This document shows positions 61,515-64,000 of a DNA stretch of 64,000 nt, in pieces. The DNA comes from Acidobacteriota bacterium (lineage in GTDB: Bacteria > Acidobacteriota > Terriglobia > Acidiferrales > UBA7541). A program made the translations under genes and the position numbers. The first letter of the stretch is position 1. The number at the start of each line of letters is the position of its first letter. Location: the NCBI GenBank assembly GCA_013289585.1, contig JABCZR010000010.1, forward strand, positions 62,001 through 126,000. Reading direction: 5' to 3'. The notes under the pieces were generated by a model. It was not told where the DNA came from. It saw only the letters and a list, made by a program, of their open reading frames with translations, and made no database searches.

Positions 61515-62621
61515 TTAAGATTCGCGTCGGGCTTCATCCGCTTCCGCTGCCAGGTTCAACAAAAATTGCTGGAGCTCTTTCGGCTGGCCGATGAAGAGCC
61601 CGTCTTCGATAAAGCCCTTGATAGCTCCGGTCGCATCGAGCTGACCCGCTCCGGTCGGACGAATGATGGAGACTTCCGGCAGGCCTTTAATGAAGTCTGT
61701 TGGTTCCGGCATGATCAAATTTGCCTGGAGCGACTCGGGCTGACCTTGCGCCAAATTGACAAACGTCAGAGTTCCGCCGGGCTGGTTGTCGGTTAGCGCA
61801 ACCGCGTTGCCGGCCTTATCGTGCCAGACTTGGAAGTGCATGATTTCCGCGCCGCCAATGCTGATGGTTATGCGCAGAACTTCCGGGTTCGATACGCGCT
61901 GGCTTAGCGTGGCGTAGAGACTGGTTCCAGCTTGCTCGATGAATCCGAAGTGAAATCCCGCTGTATTGGCAATTGCCTGAGCATGATTCGCGTCGCTCAG
62001 GTCGGCAAGAGTTGCGGGAATTGCGGGATGCTGGCCCTCATTCAAGCTTGGTACGGCTTGCGGAAAGGCCGGCGCGCCGAGGTCGACGTTTTCCTTGCTT
62101 CGGTAGCGAGTCCACCAACTGGTATCCACTTTCAATTGCTTCAGGTTGGTGAGGCGCCCGGTTTGCGGCACGCCTGGAACGCTGCTGGGCGCCAAGTTGT
62201 GCGCAAACTTGTCCAGGTTGATCGGCTCATGTCCCTTGGATTTCAAATACGCACGTAGAAAGGCGACGTGGCTGATCTCATCATCGGTGTTGTCAGAGAT
62301 ATATTGCGGCATGTCCCCGTCGAGCTGCAGCAGCCCATTCACGTAGGGTTGAAACGTAGGATTATTCGCGACCTCGACTCCACCGAGTTCCCTGTATTGC
62401 TTCCACAAGTCCGTTTCAATAATCTCCGCGGCTAGCAAGAGCTGGAGAATGTCAACGTCTCCCTTGCTCAGGCTTCCTCCTTCGTGCTCCTGGGCGAACG
62501 CCGGTGACCCTTTGGCCAGAAAGCCGGCGCCGATCGCCGCCGCTCCTATGCCCAAGGCTCCCTTCTTCAAAAATGAACGTCGCGCCGTACCCTGCTTATT
62601 ACCGGTTCCGGATTTCTCCAT
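61515..62621 (-). CDS. Tat-exported ferritin-like protein
   Basis: A 368-residue protein with a twin-arginine signal (ARRSFLKKGALGIGAAAIGAGFLAKG). The mature part begins KGDVDILQLLLAAEIIETDLWKQYRELGG and DNTDDEISHVAFLRAYLKSKGHEPINLDKFAHNLA, with the Glu and ExxH spacing of ferritin-like (Ferritin_2) four-helix bundles; GGAEIMHFQVWHDKAG supplies another E-x2-H. Tat export suggests folding with a metal in the cytoplasm. It probably binds a di-iron or di-manganese centre. It lies downstream of a vanadium haloperoxidase in the same direction, 187 bases apart. Confidence 0.82.
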   Translation of the reverse strand: MEKSGTGNKQGTARRSFLKKGALGIGAAAIGAGFLAKGSPAFAQEHEGGSLSKGDVDILQLLLAAEIIETDLWKQYRELGGVEVANNPTFQPYVNGLLQLDGDMPQYISDNTDDEISHVAFLRAYLKSKGHEPINLDKFAHNLAPSSVPGVPQTGRLTNLKQLKVDTSWWTRYRSKENVDLGAPAFPQAVPSLNEGQHPAIPATLADLSDANHAQAIANTAGFHFGFIEQAGTSLYATLSQRVSNPEVLRITISIGGAEIMHFQVWHDKAGNAVALTDNQPGGTLTFVNLAQGQPESLQANLIMPEPTDFIKGLPEVSIIRPTGAGQLDATGAIKGFIEDGLFIGQPKELQQFLLNLAAEADEARRES

Positions 62622-62808
62622 TTGTCCCTTCCTTTTATAAGAATTGAGTTCGAATCGTTTGCCTCAGGGCGTTCAGCTGAAACAGCCTTGAGTTTATTTC
62701 CGCGTTTCAAGCCACTAGACCGACCTCCTTCCCGTTCCATTCCGATTAAGAGCCCGTCAGTGATTAGTGACGGCAATCAAGGAGCAAGAGCGTCGTGGTT
62801 CCCTCCGA

Positions 62809-64000
62809 TCATTCGTCGTCGGGTTCGTCTTCCCGGTGCACAGGAGTCATGAAGTTGTCTGTAACGAGGTCTGCTATCTCCCGGCCTAGCCGTTGACCAG
62901 TGGTGAGGTCCGGGCGGAAATGTACTCCGGCGAAAATTCGACTCAACGTTGCTTCTTCATCCGCAGCCGAGAAGCTGGTGAACGAGCGCTCCACTCCCGG
63001 CAAGACTTCAGAAGTAACAGCGAATTGGAAGTGAATGTGCCGGAAGAGGGAATTCAGCACGGATGCTCCGGCCGCACTGATAACCGCGTGCGCGCCCGGA
63101 TAGGAGGGATCTGGAGTGGTGGTGCCGACCTCCGGAAGCCAATTCGGGTCGGGGAGTGTTTTCGCATTGCCATCTGTTGCAGCCTCGCGAATCGCCGTCA
63201 CCGGGCGCCAGTAGTTGTACGTGTACTTAGCGTCGTAGAAAGCAATCACTCCGTCTGCAAGACTCAGGTTCAGAAGTGCAAAGAGGCGGGCGTTCTGCGC
63301 CGTAGTCAAACCATGCGCTGCGGACGCGGTCTGCGTAATCTCATTCCAGTAGTTCTGGATGGCTCCATTCCAAAAACGGCCCGTAAGCGCCTGGTCCGGA
63401 GTTGCGGTGCTGCTTCCACTGATTCCGAGTGATTTCACTTCATTGAAAACATCGCTGTAGGCCTCGCTGGTCAACGCCAGAGGAGGACCAGGACGAAATT
63501 GATTCGCCCGCTCTAGAGCGAAAGGTGTGACATGCGACCACTGCGTGAGTTGAGGTTGCTTCGGGAAATTAGGCGGCGTCGACTGGTAATCGCCCGGGGC
63601 GTTGCCGAAAACAAAAGGAACCGCAGGAGCAGCGGATCCGTCGTTGCTTCGCAACGCCAGGACCTGATCCGCGACGGTCTTTCCTATCGTAATGCCTTCC
63701 GTTTTCTCTCCGCCATCGGGAATTGACGCCAAAGATTGCTGCAGTTGGTCGTCGAGCAAGGTTTGAAACTTCGGATATAAAGCCAGGAGAACTTCGTGCG
63801 CTGCGGCGGCTGCCGCTGCGTCTTGAGAAGCAAAATGCGATACGCCACTAAGGCGAACTAGGTAGACCTTGTGGGTTCTGTCGATGGCATTTACGGCGTC
63901 ATAGATCGCGGCGTGCATGATCGCAAAGCTGCGGGTAGAGTGGACGGTTGCCGGCTGCGCGCCCGGCGTGCGAACGATTACGAGAAGTGTCCGATTCCAC
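62809..64000 (-). CDS. Vanadium-dependent haloperoxidase (5' end outside the window)
   Basis: The frame is open to the window edge: before the ORF track's ATG it reads WNRTLLVIVRTPGAQPATVHSTRSFAIMHAAIYDAVNAI, a standard start of this family, so the given ATG is internal and the gene is partial. The vanadate pocket is formed by TYNYWRPVTAIR and DPSYPGAHAVISAAGASVL (PAP2-like); the third motif is IFAGVHFRPDLTTGQRLGREIADLV. The enzyme oxidises halides with hydrogen peroxide, usually outside the cytoplasm. Here the usual SGH is replaced by GAH. Confidence 0.85.
   Translation of the reverse strand, partial: WNRTLLVIVRTPGAQPATVHSTRSFAIMHAAIYDAVNAIDRTHKVYLVRLSGVSHFASQDAAAAAAAHEVLLALYPKFQTLLDDQLQQSLASIPDGGEKTEGITIGKTVADQVLALRSNDGSAAPAVPFVFGNAPGDYQSTPPNFPKQPQLTQWSHVTPFALERANQFRPGPPLALTSEAYSDVFNEVKSLGISGSSTATPDQALTGRFWNGAIQNYWNEITQTASAAHGLTTAQNARLFALLNLSLADGVIAFYDAKYTYNYWRPVTAIREAATDGNAKTLPDPNWLPEVGTTTPDPSYPGAHAVISAAGASVLNSLFRHIHFQFAVTSEVLPGVERSFTSFSAADEEATLSRIFAGVHFRPDLTTGQRLGREIADLVTDNFMTPVHREDEPDDE

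Overview
The window looks like a chromosomal stretch of a GC-rich member of the Acidobacteriota. This is inferred from content typical of that phylum and not from a marker gene: Ser/Thr kinases fused to WD40/TolB-like propellers, CadC-like winged-helix/TPR proteins, many secreted peptidases (S9, S10, M28, S58, M48), ECF sigma factors and vanadium haloperoxidase. There are no rRNA genes, phage genes or CRISPR arrays. One tRNA (tRNA-Cys) and one decayed IS481-type transposase are present.

Layout. 0-5 kb: a VapBC-like toxin-antitoxin pair with its own promoter/operator, a HAD phosphatase, an S10 carboxypeptidase and a PilT-type ATPase. 4.6-15.1 kb: membrane glycosyltransferase, methyltransferase and polyprenyl-type GT2 (surface glycosylation), a receptor-like Ser/Thr kinase coupled to a methyltransferase, an APC permease and L-glutamate semialdehyde dehydrogenase. 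15.1-20.5 kb: a repeat-rich spacer, a 1145-residue nuclease/exonuclease/SF1 helicase fusion and a DUF433/DUF5615 toxin-antitoxin pair, possibly a small defence-type island. 20.9-27.2 kb: small secreted or housekeeping proteins. 27.2-38.3 kb: a metabolic region with two class III aminotransferases, two tandem PYROXD2-like FAD oxidoreductases, a GcvT-like protein, an S58 aminopeptidase and an M28 carboxypeptidase, suggesting peptide and amino-acid (perhaps beta-amino-acid) catabolism. 38.5-51.9 kb: dienelactone hydrolase, a hybrid histidine kinase followed by a receiver-PP2C phosphatase, an M48 protease, a second APC permease, an S9 peptidase and others. 51.9-54.1 kb: a repeat cluster, tRNA-Cys and a rhodanese-type sulfurtransferase. 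54.1-64 kb: IS481 remnant, an ECF sigma / secreted protein / ECF sigma cluster, TPR proteins, a free-standing CuA-type cupredoxin, a Tat-exported ferritin-like protein and a vanadium haloperoxidase cut by the window end.

The most striking find is the leader of the sulfurtransferase gene (about 53.51-53.71 kb, minus strand). It has a near-consensus promoter, a 20-codon upstream ORF beginning MACCCLCC (five Cys codons in six), and competing antiterminator and intrinsic-terminator helices before the gene. This is the architecture of a cysteine-responsive ribosome-mediated transcription attenuator. It controls a sulfur-transfer enzyme whose downstream neighbour is tRNA-Cys. Everything here was read by eye; folds and family calls have not been computed.
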